Shown piece after piece: positions 1-7,799 of a stretch of DNA of 64,000 nucleotides (positions are counted from its first letter, which is position 1; every line of letters starts with the position of its first letter). The stretch is taken from positions 1,550,001-1,614,000 of the forward strand of contig JAXMBL010000003.1 of NCBI GenBank assembly GCA_046349915.1. The letters run 5' to 3'. The notes under the pieces are model-generated. The model made no database searches, had not been told where the DNA came from, and was given only the letters and a program-made list of their open reading frames with translations. Origin of the DNA: CAIXSC01 sp046349915. GTDB taxonomy: Bacteria; Planctomycetota; Planctomycetia; Pirellulales; Pirellulaceae. The translations under genes were made by a program, and so were the position numbers.

Positions 1-1122
1 GGGGAAGTCTATCGCATCCTGATCAATCGGGGGCGCGTCTGGCGACAGTGCACATTGACGAACATCAACGTGCAGGCGAGCACTCTGAAGTTCAACACGC
101 AGCAACCGCCTCCCGCCGAACAAGGGCCTAATCGCTTGGAAACCAAGGCGGTGTTGTACTTGTTCAAGGATGTGACGTTGCAGAACGTATTTACGGGCGA
201 GCCGAGGTCGGTGCCCGCGGTCTACGTGGGTGAATTCCAGGTCACGGAAGTCACCGACTCGGAAGTCACCATCGCCCCGACTCTGCCGCTCGATCCGCAG
301 CAGGCGTCGCATCTGGCGCCTGGCGGCGAGACACGTTGGACGCTTTACGAAAAAATGCCCACCGATTCGCCCGAGGCCTTCGCGGGTCTGACGGAGCAGC
401 AGGTGCGAGCGTTGATTCCCAACGTGCTCCAAATCGATCCCCAGCGGCATGAGCAGTTGGTCCAAACCTACCTGCGGGAAGGAAATGAGCCGCTCGAGGC
501 CGATCCCCCCGCGCGTCGCTGGATGGAAATTGAGTTCCTGGCGGAGCATACCGAGGTAGTCGATAGCACGACCACTCAAGTCGATCGTGATTCGCGTTAT
601 TTCGACGACCAAGGCCGAGCTTTGCCGCCGGGATTGCGAGCGGGCGGGCCAGTCAAGTTTGTTAAGCAGCAGAAGGCGATCTTCCCGCTGGCTCGCGCCG
701 AAGAACTGATCGCCGCCGGGACTTGTCGCAAAGTACGAGACGTTTATCGCCGGGAGTTGAAGGACTATGCGACGAATTTTCACGAGATCGCCGTGCGCAT
801 GGCGTATCTCGGGGACCGGATCGGCGAAGTGACTCGTCAGACCGCAATTCTCGTCGAAGCCCAAAAGAAGGCTCAGGCCCAAATCGACTATCGTACGCAA
901 GAAAAGGCGAAACTCGAGCAGGATCTCGCCAAAGTCCAGGCGGAAGTCAATGCCATCAACGGATATGCGGCTCAGTTAGTGGCGGCCGTGAATGCGACGC
1001 GGTCCCGTGCCAACGAGCTGTTCCGCGGCAATCTTTCGCTGGCCGAACAACTAGCTGCTCTACAACGCCAAATGACCGATGAGATCAATCGTCGCAATAC
1101 GACGCCGACGTCAACCCGCTAA
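1..1122 (+). CDS. Conserved-looking hypothetical coiled-coil protein, 5' end outside the window
   Basis: The reading frame is open to the left edge (it reads GEVYRILINRGRVW before the first in-frame TTG at 55), so the start lies outside and 373 residues are visible. The first two thirds are mixed alpha/beta-type sequence without an obvious membrane segment or catalytic motif. The last third is charged and heptad-like (for example QEKAKLEQDLAKVQAEV), which predicts a coiled coil, followed by a short Thr/Arg-rich tail. I do not recognise a family. It sits 134 bp upstream of purA and a promoter can be proposed in that gap, so the two need not be co-transcribed. The protein could be a structural or scaffold component, but nothing here shows that. 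Confidence 0.8.
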   Translation, partial: GEVYRILINRGRVWRQCTLTNINVQASTLKFNTQQPPPAEQGPNRLETKAVLYLFKDVTLQNVFTGEPRSVPAVYVGEFQVTEVTDSEVTIAPTLPLDPQQASHLAPGGETRWTLYEKMPTDSPEAFAGLTEQQVRALIPNVLQIDPQRHEQLVQTYLREGNEPLEADPPARRWMEIEFLAEHTEVVDSTTTQVDRDSRYFDDQGRALPPGLRAGGPVKFVKQQKAIFPLARAEELIAAGTCRKVRDVYRRELKDYATNFHEIAVRMAYLGDRIGEVTRQTAILVEAQKKAQAQIDYRTQEKAKLEQDLAKVQAEVNAINGYAAQLVAAVNATRSRANELFRGNLSLAEQLAALQRQMTDEINRRNTTPTSTR

Positions 1123-1182
1123 CGGGGAGAGGTCGTTCGCCGGAATCGGGGTGATCTCTCGTCCAAGAACGGCTGTTGATCC

Positions 1183-1212
1183 TTGACCACGACGCGGGCG
1201 GCTACTTAGACT
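1183..1212 (+). promoter_or_regulatory. Candidate sigma70-type promoter of purA
   Basis: TTGACC at 1183-1188 and TAGACT at 1207-1212 are separated by 18 bp, and the purA start at 1257 follows about 45 bp later. The -35 box matches consensus at 5 of 6 positions and the -10 box at 4 of 6. This is a by-eye match only. Confidence 0.35.
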
Positions 1213-1256
1213 GCCCCTCTTGCCGTCGTCTGTTTTCGTTATTGAGGAGTCAGCCG

Positions 1257-2543
1257 GTGCCGGGAACCTGTGTGATTGGCCTGCAGTGGGGTGACGAAGC
1301 CAAGGGAAAAATCGTCGACCTGTTGACCGCCCGCTTCGATGTCGTCGTTCGCTATCAGGGTGGGGCCAATGCAGGCCACACGGTCGTGGTGGGGGATAAG
1401 ACGTATAAGCTCCATCATGTACCGAGCGGAATCTTGAATCCGGGCGTGATGAACGTTGTTGGGCCAGGAGTGGTGGTCAATCCCGCCACGCTACTCAAAG
1501 AGATCCAATCGCTGCTCGATCGCGACATTCCTGTCGGGCAGAACATGATGTTGAGCGACCGTGCACACGTGGTGTTTCCGTGGCATATCGCCGAAGATCA
1601 GGCGCTGAACGAGAGTACCGCGGATGGCGAGAACATCGGCACGACGCTGCGGGGCATCGGTCCTTGCTACCGCGATAAGGTCGGACGTTCGCACGCCATA
1701 CGTCTTGGAGACCTGTACCGCGCCGACTTTCAACAGAAGGTCGAGCGGATCGTCGAGGCCAAACGGCGAATCCTGGGCGGCTGGCAAAGCCCGGCGATCG
1801 CCTCCCTTGATGCGGGGGCGATCTACACGGAATTTCAAGGGTACGCAGAGCGTTTACGACCCTTTGTCGGCGATACCACGACTTATTTGTTGGACGCCGT
1901 CGAGGCAGGCAAAAAGGTCTTGTTCGAGGGCGCGCAAGGTTCGTTGCTGGACGTCGACCATGGCACCTACCCGTTCGTAACGGCAAGCAATAGCTCGGGG
2001 GTTGGGGTTTCAGCGGGTTCGGGGGTCCCCGGTCGCTGGATCGAAAAGGTAATCGGCGTCGCCAAGGCGTATACCACTCGCGTCGGCGGCGGTCCCTTTC
2101 CAACGGAGTTGCACGACGAAACGGGCAACCGGATTCGCGAGATCGGCCGAGAGTACGGCACAACTACCGGTCGGCCTCGACGCTGTGGTTGGTTTGACGC
2201 AGTCGCCGTGCGGTACACGGCGCGGTTGAGCGGCATTGATATCATTTCGCTCATGATGATGGATGTGCTCAGCCATTTGCCAGAGATCAAGGTGTGCACC
2301 GCCTACGATCTTGATGGCGAACGCATCACGCATTTCCCCAGCCACGTCGAGGATCTGCGGCGAGTTAAACCGATCTACGAGGCGCTGCCCGGCTGGGAAA
2401 CGGATGTGACCTCGGTGCGACGTATCGCCGATCTGCCTGCCGGCGCTCGTCGGTATTTGGATCGCATCGCCGAATTGATCGGCCGACCGGTCGGGATCGT
2501 GTCGGTGGGACCGGGACGCGAACAGACGATGATGTCGGAGTAG
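1257..2543 (+). CDS. purA: Adenylosuccinate synthetase
   Basis: Catalyses the GTP-dependent condensation of IMP and aspartate to adenylosuccinate in AMP synthesis (cytosol). The 428-residue product has the family's N-terminal P-loop region, here QWGDEAKGKIVDLL, where the usual GDEGKGK has an Ala, then the GGANAGHTVV motif and the GPCYRDK, FEGAQG and TTTGRPRRCGW blocks. The start is a GTG at 1257, preceded by TGAGGAG at about 7 bp. The longer frame from 1176 adds 27 residues that do not resemble the family N-terminus. It is followed after 5 bp by uppS, so the two are almost certainly co-transcribed. The call rests on near full-length conservation. Confidence 0.97.
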   Translation: MPGTCVIGLQWGDEAKGKIVDLLTARFDVVVRYQGGANAGHTVVVGDKTYKLHHVPSGILNPGVMNVVGPGVVVNPATLLKEIQSLLDRDIPVGQNMMLSDRAHVVFPWHIAEDQALNESTADGENIGTTLRGIGPCYRDKVGRSHAIRLGDLYRADFQQKVERIVEAKRRILGGWQSPAIASLDAGAIYTEFQGYAERLRPFVGDTTTYLLDAVEAGKKVLFEGAQGSLLDVDHGTYPFVTASNSSGVGVSAGSGVPGRWIEKVIGVAKAYTTRVGGGPFPTELHDETGNRIREIGREYGTTTGRPRRCGWFDAVAVRYTARLSGIDIISLMMMDVLSHLPEIKVCTAYDLDGERITHFPSHVEDLRRVKPIYEALPGWETDVTSVRRIADLPAGARRYLDRIAELIGRPVGIVSVGPGREQTMMSE

Positions 2544-2548
2544 CTCGC

Positions 2549-3289
2549 GTGCTTCAACTCGATCTATCCGACGTTCCCGCCGAGCGTCGTCCACGGCACG
2601 TGGCCGTCATTATGGATGGTAATGGCCGCTGGGCTCGACGCCGTGGGTTGCCGCGGATCGAGGGGCATCGTCGCGGCGTGACGAGCGTCCGGAAGACGGT
2701 GGAAGAAGCGGCTCGAGTTGGTCTGGGGCAGCTCACGCTTTACTGCTTGTCCAGCGAAAACTGGAAACGCCCGCCGCGCGAACTGAGCTTTCTGATGCAT
2801 CTGCTCGAGCAGTACATGATCGAGGAGCGTCAGACGTTGCTGCGGCAGAATGTGGCGGTCCAGGTCATTGGTCGCCGCGATGGCATACCCGAAGAAGTGG
2901 CGCGGGAGATGGACAAGACGATCGAGATGACCGCCGCCTGCACCGGCACTCGACTCTGCTTGGCCATCAACTACGGGGGACGCGGCGAAATTGTCGACGC
3001 CGTCCGACGGATCGCCGCCGAGGTGCGTCAGGGGGCGTTAGCGGCGGAAGCGATCGACGAGCAGACGATCTCGGACCATCTTTACACGGCAGGCATGCTC
3101 GACCCCGATCTTTTAATTCGCACGGCCGGGGAAATGCGAGTCAGCAATTTCCTGCTGTGGCAGATTAGCTATGCCGAACTGTGGGTCACCGATCGTTGCT
3201 GGCCCGAGTTTCGGGAGGAAGATTTGCACGAGGCGATTCGTGATTTCGCAGGGCGAGATCGCCGCTTCGGTGGATTGACGACAGCTTGA
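2549..3289 (+). CDS. uppS: Isoprenyl transferase (undecaprenyl diphosphate synthase family)
   Basis: Cis-prenyltransferase that elongates farnesyl diphosphate with isopentenyl diphosphate to make the lipid carrier used for cell-envelope glycans. The 246 residues carry the catalytic MDGNGRWARRRGLPRIEGHR block (Asp of MDGN binds Mg-diphosphate), the LYCLSSENWKRP motif, and the C-terminal DLLIRTAGEMRVSNFLLWQ and YAELWVTD signatures. The start is GTG at 2549, 5 bp after the purA stop. It lies between purA and cdsA, so an operon for nucleotide and envelope precursor supply is likely. Chain length cannot be read from the sequence, but the bacterial genomic context favours the C55 product. Confidence 0.95.
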   Translation: MLQLDLSDVPAERRPRHVAVIMDGNGRWARRRGLPRIEGHRRGVTSVRKTVEEAARVGLGQLTLYCLSSENWKRPPRELSFLMHLLEQYMIEERQTLLRQNVAVQVIGRRDGIPEEVAREMDKTIEMTAACTGTRLCLAINYGGRGEIVDAVRRIAAEVRQGALAAEAIDEQTISDHLYTAGMLDPDLLIRTAGEMRVSNFLLWQISYAELWVTDRCWPEFREEDLHEAIRDFAGRDRRFGGLTTA

Positions 3290-3364
3290 GCGGCGCCGAG
3301 CGACTACCGGGATTCGGTTCGCTGGAGTAGAACGTTTCGACCTGATTCGCGGGAGGAGAGTGCA

Positions 3365-4276
3365 GTGCTTCGCTGGCGATTACTCTCGGCGGCCGTGTTG
3401 ATTTCTGGCTTGCTGCTGCTCTTGTGGCTCGATTACCGCCAGATTGTTTGCGAAACGCCTGGGCTGCTGTTGCTGCCGCTTGCTCTTGGGGCCGTTTCCC
3501 TGGGAGTGCGCGAGTTGCTTGCGTTGTTGGCGACTCGCGGCCTTGCGCCTCGAGCGTTGGAGGTGCATTTGGGCGTCATCGCGGTAATCGTGGCCGCGGG
3601 AGCCCCTTTGTTGGGATTCGCCGAATCGCCGCTCGTTGCTCGTGGCGGCTTGTTGGCCGCCCCTTGGCTCGCCTTCAGCTTCGCCGTGCTGTTGCTCTTC
3701 GTGGGCGAAATGGCTCGCTATCGGGAGCCGGGCGGCGTCACGCAGCGAGTTGCCTCGGGAGCACTGGTCATCGCCTACTTGGGAGTGCTTGGCAGTTTCT
3801 TGGTGCTATTGCGTCAGTGGCAGGGCAACGCTTGGGGAATGGCGGCCTTAGTCTCCATGATCATTGTGGTCAAGTTGTCCGACGCCGGCGCTTATTTCGC
3901 CGGTCGATTGTTCGGCAAGCACCCCATGGCCCCGTTATTGAGTCCCAAGAAAACGATCGAAGGCGGTGTTGGGGGAGTACTGGCCTCGGTCGCCGGCGCA
4001 GGACTATGCGCCAAGTTCCTGTTTCCCGCGTTGGTCCCCGCGGCGCCGCCGACGGAGGCCTGGCGCTGGATCGTCTACGGCGTCCTGCTTGCCGTCATGG
4101 GAATGACGGGTGATTTAGCCGAGTCATTGATTAAGCGAGACGTGGGACACAAGGACGCCGGTAAGTTGTTGCCAGGAATGGGCGGCGTGCTCGATGTTCT
4201 CGATTCTTTGCTTTTCGGGGCTCCTGTCGCTTATGCCTGCTGGCTGGCCGGCCTGCTGGGCCCCACCTCGGGTTGA
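3365..4276 (+). CDS. cdsA: Phosphatidate cytidylyltransferase
   Basis: Integral membrane enzyme that makes CDP-diacylglycerol from CTP and phosphatidate, the branch point of phospholipid synthesis. The 303-residue protein has about eight hydrophobic segments and the C-terminal CDP-alcohol signature GDLAESLIKRDVGHKDAGK followed by LLPGMGGVLDVLDSLLF. The family pattern here is usually PGHGG and DRxD. In this protein the His is Met and the Arg is Val, while the Lys, Asp and Gly residues are kept. The start is GTG at 3365 behind GGGAGGAG. It follows uppS by 75 bp in the same direction and is followed by a strong hairpin, which may end the purA-uppS-cdsA transcript. Confidence 0.93.
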   Translation: MLRWRLLSAAVLISGLLLLLWLDYRQIVCETPGLLLLPLALGAVSLGVRELLALLATRGLAPRALEVHLGVIAVIVAAGAPLLGFAESPLVARGGLLAAPWLAFSFAVLLLFVGEMARYREPGGVTQRVASGALVIAYLGVLGSFLVLLRQWQGNAWGMAALVSMIIVVKLSDAGAYFAGRLFGKHPMAPLLSPKKTIEGGVGGVLASVAGAGLCAKFLFPALVPAAPPTEAWRWIVYGVLLAVMGMTGDLAESLIKRDVGHKDAGKLLPGMGGVLDVLDSLLFGAPVAYACWLAGLLGPTSG

Positions 4277-4290
4277 TGCGATTCACGATA

Positions 4291-4313
4291 GGCGATGAGG
4301 CAGACTTATCGCC
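4291..4313 (+). terminator. Strong hairpin behind cdsA, possible terminator
   Basis: GGCGATGAG (4291-4299) pairs with CTTATCGCC (4305-4313) over nine base pairs, one of them G-U, around the loop GCAGA. It begins 14 bp after the cdsA stop. No T-tract follows, so a factor-independent terminator is only one possibility. Confidence 0.45.
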
Positions 4314-4342
4314 CAAGGCAGCGAAGAGAGTGAGAAAACGTC

Positions 4343-4714
4343 ATGGACATCCGCAATATTGAGGAAGTCGCCGCTTTTACGACCAAAGACGGCTCGGAGA
4401 TTCGCGAATTACTCGCCCCGCGGAATTCTTGCATTCAGCGGCAAAGTCTGGCGGAGGCTCGACTTCCCCCAGGCGCGTCGACTACGCCTCATCATCATCC
4501 CATCACCGAGGAGATCTACTACATCCTACGTGGCACGGGCCGGATGCGGATTGGCCAAGAAATACGACAGGTGGCGCCGGGCGATGCCATCGCGATTCCT
4601 CCCGGCGCGTCGCACCAAATCACAAACACTGGCGAGGTCACTCTCTTGTTCCTGTGCTGTTGCGCGCCCGCCTATGAACACGTCGACACGGTCTTGGAAG
4701 AAGCCGGCGACTGA
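4343..4714 (+). CDS. Small single-domain cupin protein
   Basis: A 123-residue conserved beta-barrel of the cupin superfamily. It carries the metal-binding cupin motif 1 HHHPITEEIYYILRG (two or three His plus Glu) and motif 2 GDAIAIPPGASHQITNTG with the fourth ligand His. Proteins of this size include sugar isomerases, dioxygenases and non-enzymatic ligand binders, and the substrate cannot be told from the sequence. The C-terminus contains FLCCCAPAYEH, a Cys cluster of unknown meaning. It is separated from cdsA by the hairpin at 4291-4313 and converges, with an 18 bp gap, on the regulator gene on the other strand. Confidence 0.88.
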   Translation: MDIRNIEEVAAFTTKDGSEIRELLAPRNSCIQRQSLAEARLPPGASTTPHHHPITEEIYYILRGTGRMRIGQEIRQVAPGDAIAIPPGASHQITNTGEVTLLFLCCCAPAYEHVDTVLEEAGD

Positions 4715-4732
4715 AGGCCTGGGAGCAGCCAT

Positions 4733-6115
4733 TTACTCGGGCGAACTGGGGGGCGCGAGGCCAAGCTGTTCAATCCGTCGCAATAACCGCGGTCGCGAGA
4801 TACCGAGGGCTCTTGCCGCACGCGCCCGGTTGCCTCGCGCGTTTCGCAACGCTCGCCGAATGACTTCCTTTTCCATTTCGAGTAACAATTTGTCGAGATT
4901 TACCGGTGGCTCGGGGCGGGCGATGCGGGCCGCGCTGGCCGCGTGACGCAGCAAGGGAGGAAGGTCGTCGACGGTCACGATCGTGCCCAAACACCGTCCG
5001 CATGACTCGATGACCAAGTCAAACAACTCGCGAGCTTCACCTGGCCAAGAGTACCTCGTCAGCAACTCTAGCGATTCTGAGTTCGCTCCCGAGAGTTGCT
5101 TCTTGCCGCGGCTGTTCCAGCGTTCGATCGCTGCCTGCGTGAGCAGGGGGATGTCCTCGAGTCGTTGTCGTAACGGGGGGAGTTCGATTTCCACGGTCCC
5201 TAACCAGGCCGCCAACTCGGGGCGAAACTTGTGCGCGCGGGCCAGACTGGCGAGCGGTTCGGAGGAGGTCGCGAGTATCCGCGGGGGATAACGAGTCGAC
5301 AGGAGGAAATCGGCGAGCCGGTGCTGCGACTCGGGCGCCAGACGATCGATCTCCTTCACGATCACCGTCGCAGGGGTTGGGTTTTCGGTCCGCCCGCGAA
5401 CGAGGGCTTCCAGGGCTCGCTTCAGGAGTTCGTCATCCAGTAACGCGGCGTCCCAGGTCACGACCGGAGGCGGCAGCGATTGAGAACCCCGATGGATTGT
5501 TCGCAATAAAGACTCGCGTCCGCTCCCTTGTGGACCAGAGACAACCACCCTTGCTCGTCCCTCGGAAGCCCACTGTGCTTGCTCCCGAGCCTTGCGAATC
5601 GCCGGACTGTCTCCCACGAGTCGATCGAGCTGAAAACGTTCCCACCATGATTGGCGAGCGTTCTGGAGGCGTTGATGTAGTTGTTCGGGCGAATCCTCGC
5701 CCGACATGCTTTCCAAGGAGCCGCTCTCGTCGGTCTCCAGCGATGCGACGATCACCAACACCCCAAACAACTCGCCGGATTCGCCCGGCAACGGCAGGTA
5801 CTCACAGCTTCTCCGCGAGGTTACGCCCGAGGCGGTGCGAACCACCAACAGCCCACTACATCGCGTGCCAGTGAACGAAGTCGGGGGTGGGCAAAGAGCA
5901 GCTGCGAGAAATTTGGCGTCCGGGGAATCGGATGCGTTGGGACTATGGTAGTCGCAACGAGTACCATGGAGCATCTCCGCGTCGACGCCTAGCCAAGCTT
6001 CCACAGCTGTGTTGGCGTAGAGAATACAGCGTTGTTCGTCGACCGCGTACACCGGCGCCGTCGATTCGGCGAGCCAGCGTAAGAGGTTGGTTCCGGCAGA
6101 TCGAGGTCGACTCAT
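4733..6115 (-). CDS. PAS - degenerate AAA+ - Fis-type HTH regulator-like protein
   Basis: A 460-residue protein with the layout of sigma-54 enhancer-binding proteins: a PAS-like region (about 10-125), an AAA+ region (about 165-330) and a Fis-type helix-turn-helix at the C-terminus (NRARAARALGISRPRLLRRI, 429-448). The ATPase is degenerate. The Walker A is GPQGSGRES, with Arg200 in place of Lys. The Walker B is VIVKEID, with Lys254 in place of Asp. The GAFTGA loop that contacts sigma-54 is absent. PLRQRLEDIPLL and YSWPGEAREL, typical of the family, remain. It lies 31 bp behind nuoN on the same strand, so it may be the last gene of the nuo transcript. I infer a DNA-binding regulator that no longer works as a classical ATP-driven sigma-54 activator. 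Confidence 0.85.
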   Translation of the reverse strand: MSRPRSAGTNLLRWLAESTAPVYAVDEQRCILYANTAVEAWLGVDAEMLHGTRCDYHSPNASDSPDAKFLAAALCPPPTSFTGTRCSGLLVVRTASGVTSRRSCEYLPLPGESGELFGVLVIVASLETDESGSLESMSGEDSPEQLHQRLQNARQSWWERFQLDRLVGDSPAIRKAREQAQWASEGRARVVVSGPQGSGRESLLRTIHRGSQSLPPPVVTWDAALLDDELLKRALEALVRGRTENPTPATVIVKEIDRLAPESQHRLADFLLSTRYPPRILATSSEPLASLARAHKFRPELAAWLGTVEIELPPLRQRLEDIPLLTQAAIERWNSRGKKQLSGANSESLELLTRYSWPGEARELFDLVIESCGRCLGTIVTVDDLPPLLRHAASAARIARPEPPVNLDKLLLEMEKEVIRRALRNARGNRARAARALGISRPRLLRRIEQLGLAPPSSPE

Positions 6116-6146
6116 GGGGGATGTGTCCTCGATCTAAAGTCAAGCG

Positions 6147-7799
6147 TCAGAATGCCGACTCCAAGGCGGCCGTCGGTGTACTGGCCGACTCTGAAACATC
6201 GGGAGCTGCATTTGCGGCGGCGGGCGCGGTCGGTTGCGACGCACCTGCCTGGGCCGCCTGACCGGCCAGTCCCGCCGATCGCATGGCCAACTTAGGCACG
6301 AATCCCATGCCGAGCACGAGTACGACGCAGGCGACCATCACGGCGATGGGACCAACGTCGCCCCGTTCGCTAGGCGTCGACGTCGAAGGTTGGAAGAACA
6401 TGGCGCCCACGACTCGCAAGTAGTAAGCGGCGCCGATGGCGGCATTCAAGGCGCCGACAATGGCCAGAGCGAGGAACCAAGCTCGCATGGGGCCGCTGCC
6501 CGTGCCCATTGCTTGATCCAAGGCGGTCGTAAACAGGGCGAATTTTCCCCAGAACCCGGCAAAAATGGGAATGCCCGCGAACGAGAACATCGAAACTGCG
6601 AGCACGCTGGCTGCCAACGGCGACGTACGTCCAATTCCCGCCAGTTGATCAATCCGTTCGACGCTTCGACCAGTTTCTCCCAAGTGAGTCAAGGCAGCGA
6701 AGGCGCCGAGGGATGCGACTGAATAGGCCGCAAGGTAGAAGAGAGTTGCGGACAGACCCGCAGCTCGCAACGACTCGGTCTCCGCCGCCAAGCTGACCGC
6801 GATGCCAATCAGCAAATAGCCGCTATGGGCGATCGATGAATAGCCGAGCAACCGGCGAGCGTGCTTTTGCCACAACGCGCAAATGTTCCCCAGCGTCATT
6901 GTTAGAATCGCCACGATGACGACCAATTGCCACGCGAAGGCGACGCCTGGGAATACCGCGACGATCAATCGAGTGAGCGCGACGATTCCGGCCACCTTGG
7001 GTGCTACCGCCAACAATGCGGCATTCGAAGGCGTGGCGCCTTGGTAGACGTCTGGAGCGTAGAAGTGGAACGGGACGGCGGCCAGTTTGAAGCCAAGGCC
7101 GGCGAAGATCAACGTGATCGCAATCGGCGCGAGCGTCCAGAGGTTGGGCGCCGACTCGGCGGCGCTACGCAGGCTCGCTACCGATTCGCGAATGCCCGGC
7201 TCGAGTCCCGAACCCGTCAAAGTAGTCGTGCCGCCCATGCCATACAGAAAACTAAATCCGTACAGCAAGAGTCCCGAGGAGAGCAAGCTCAGGAAAAAGT
7301 ACTTCGCGGTTGCTTCGCCGGTCGCGCGGTCACGCCGTCCGAGGAACAGCAAGACGTAGGTGGGGATCGAAATGAGCTCGAGTCCCATGAACAACAGCAC
7401 GAGATCGTTCGCTCGAGCAACGAACATCAAGCCCGCAATCGCCAGCATCAAGGTGCCAACCGTTTCGCTGGCCAGCTCCTTGGGGGACGACCGACCCATT
7501 AGCAGCGACAGCAGTAAGCCGAGGATCAATGCCATGGGCCGCAGCAACTGGCCGAGGTAGTCCAGCGTGAGAGGGCCTGACGCGAGCACCTGTCGGCCGA
7601 CCAAGGTCTCCCAGTATCGCCACTCGATGCCGAGCAACACGATGAAGAGAGTCAGGATGTACGTGACGCTGGCGAGCGTCGGCCACCATTTCGGCTCGGG
7701 TCGAAACGCGCCCGCGACGAAAATAAACGTCGCCATCGCGATCAGAATGATCTCGGGAAACAGCAGCGATATGGTTGTGGTATCTGGCAACACGTTCAA
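6147..7799 (-). CDS. nuoN: NADH-quinone oxidoreductase subunit N
   Basis: Antiporter-like membrane subunit of complex I, belonging to the proton-pumping arm. The 550-residue protein has about fourteen hydrophobic segments. It keeps the family's buried charged residues, for example Lys in GFKLAAVPFHFYAPDVYQGA and in VAPKVAG, and the Glu of FMGLELISIPTYVL. Its length is slightly above the usual 480-500 because of a Pro/Ala-rich C-terminal tail after residue 510. It starts with TTG overlapping the nuoM stop (TTGA), with GGGGAG just upstream, which implies translational coupling. It is the last nuo gene, followed after 31 bp by the degenerate regulator. Confidence 0.96.
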   Translation of the reverse strand: MNVLPDTTTISLLFPEIILIAMATFIFVAGAFRPEPKWWPTLASVTYILTLFIVLLGIEWRYWETLVGRQVLASGPLTLDYLGQLLRPMALILGLLLSLLMGRSSPKELASETVGTLMLAIAGLMFVARANDLVLLFMGLELISIPTYVLLFLGRRDRATGEATAKYFFLSLLSSGLLLYGFSFLYGMGGTTTLTGSGLEPGIRESVASLRSAAESAPNLWTLAPIAITLIFAGLGFKLAAVPFHFYAPDVYQGATPSNAALLAVAPKVAGIVALTRLIVAVFPGVAFAWQLVVIVAILTMTLGNICALWQKHARRLLGYSSIAHSGYLLIGIAVSLAAETESLRAAGLSATLFYLAAYSVASLGAFAALTHLGETGRSVERIDQLAGIGRTSPLAASVLAVSMFSFAGIPIFAGFWGKFALFTTALDQAMGTGSGPMRAWFLALAIVGALNAAIGAAYYLRVVGAMFFQPSTSTPSERGDVGPIAVMVACVVLVLGMGFVPKLAMRSAGLAGQAAQAGASQPTAPAAANAAPDVSESASTPTAALESAF

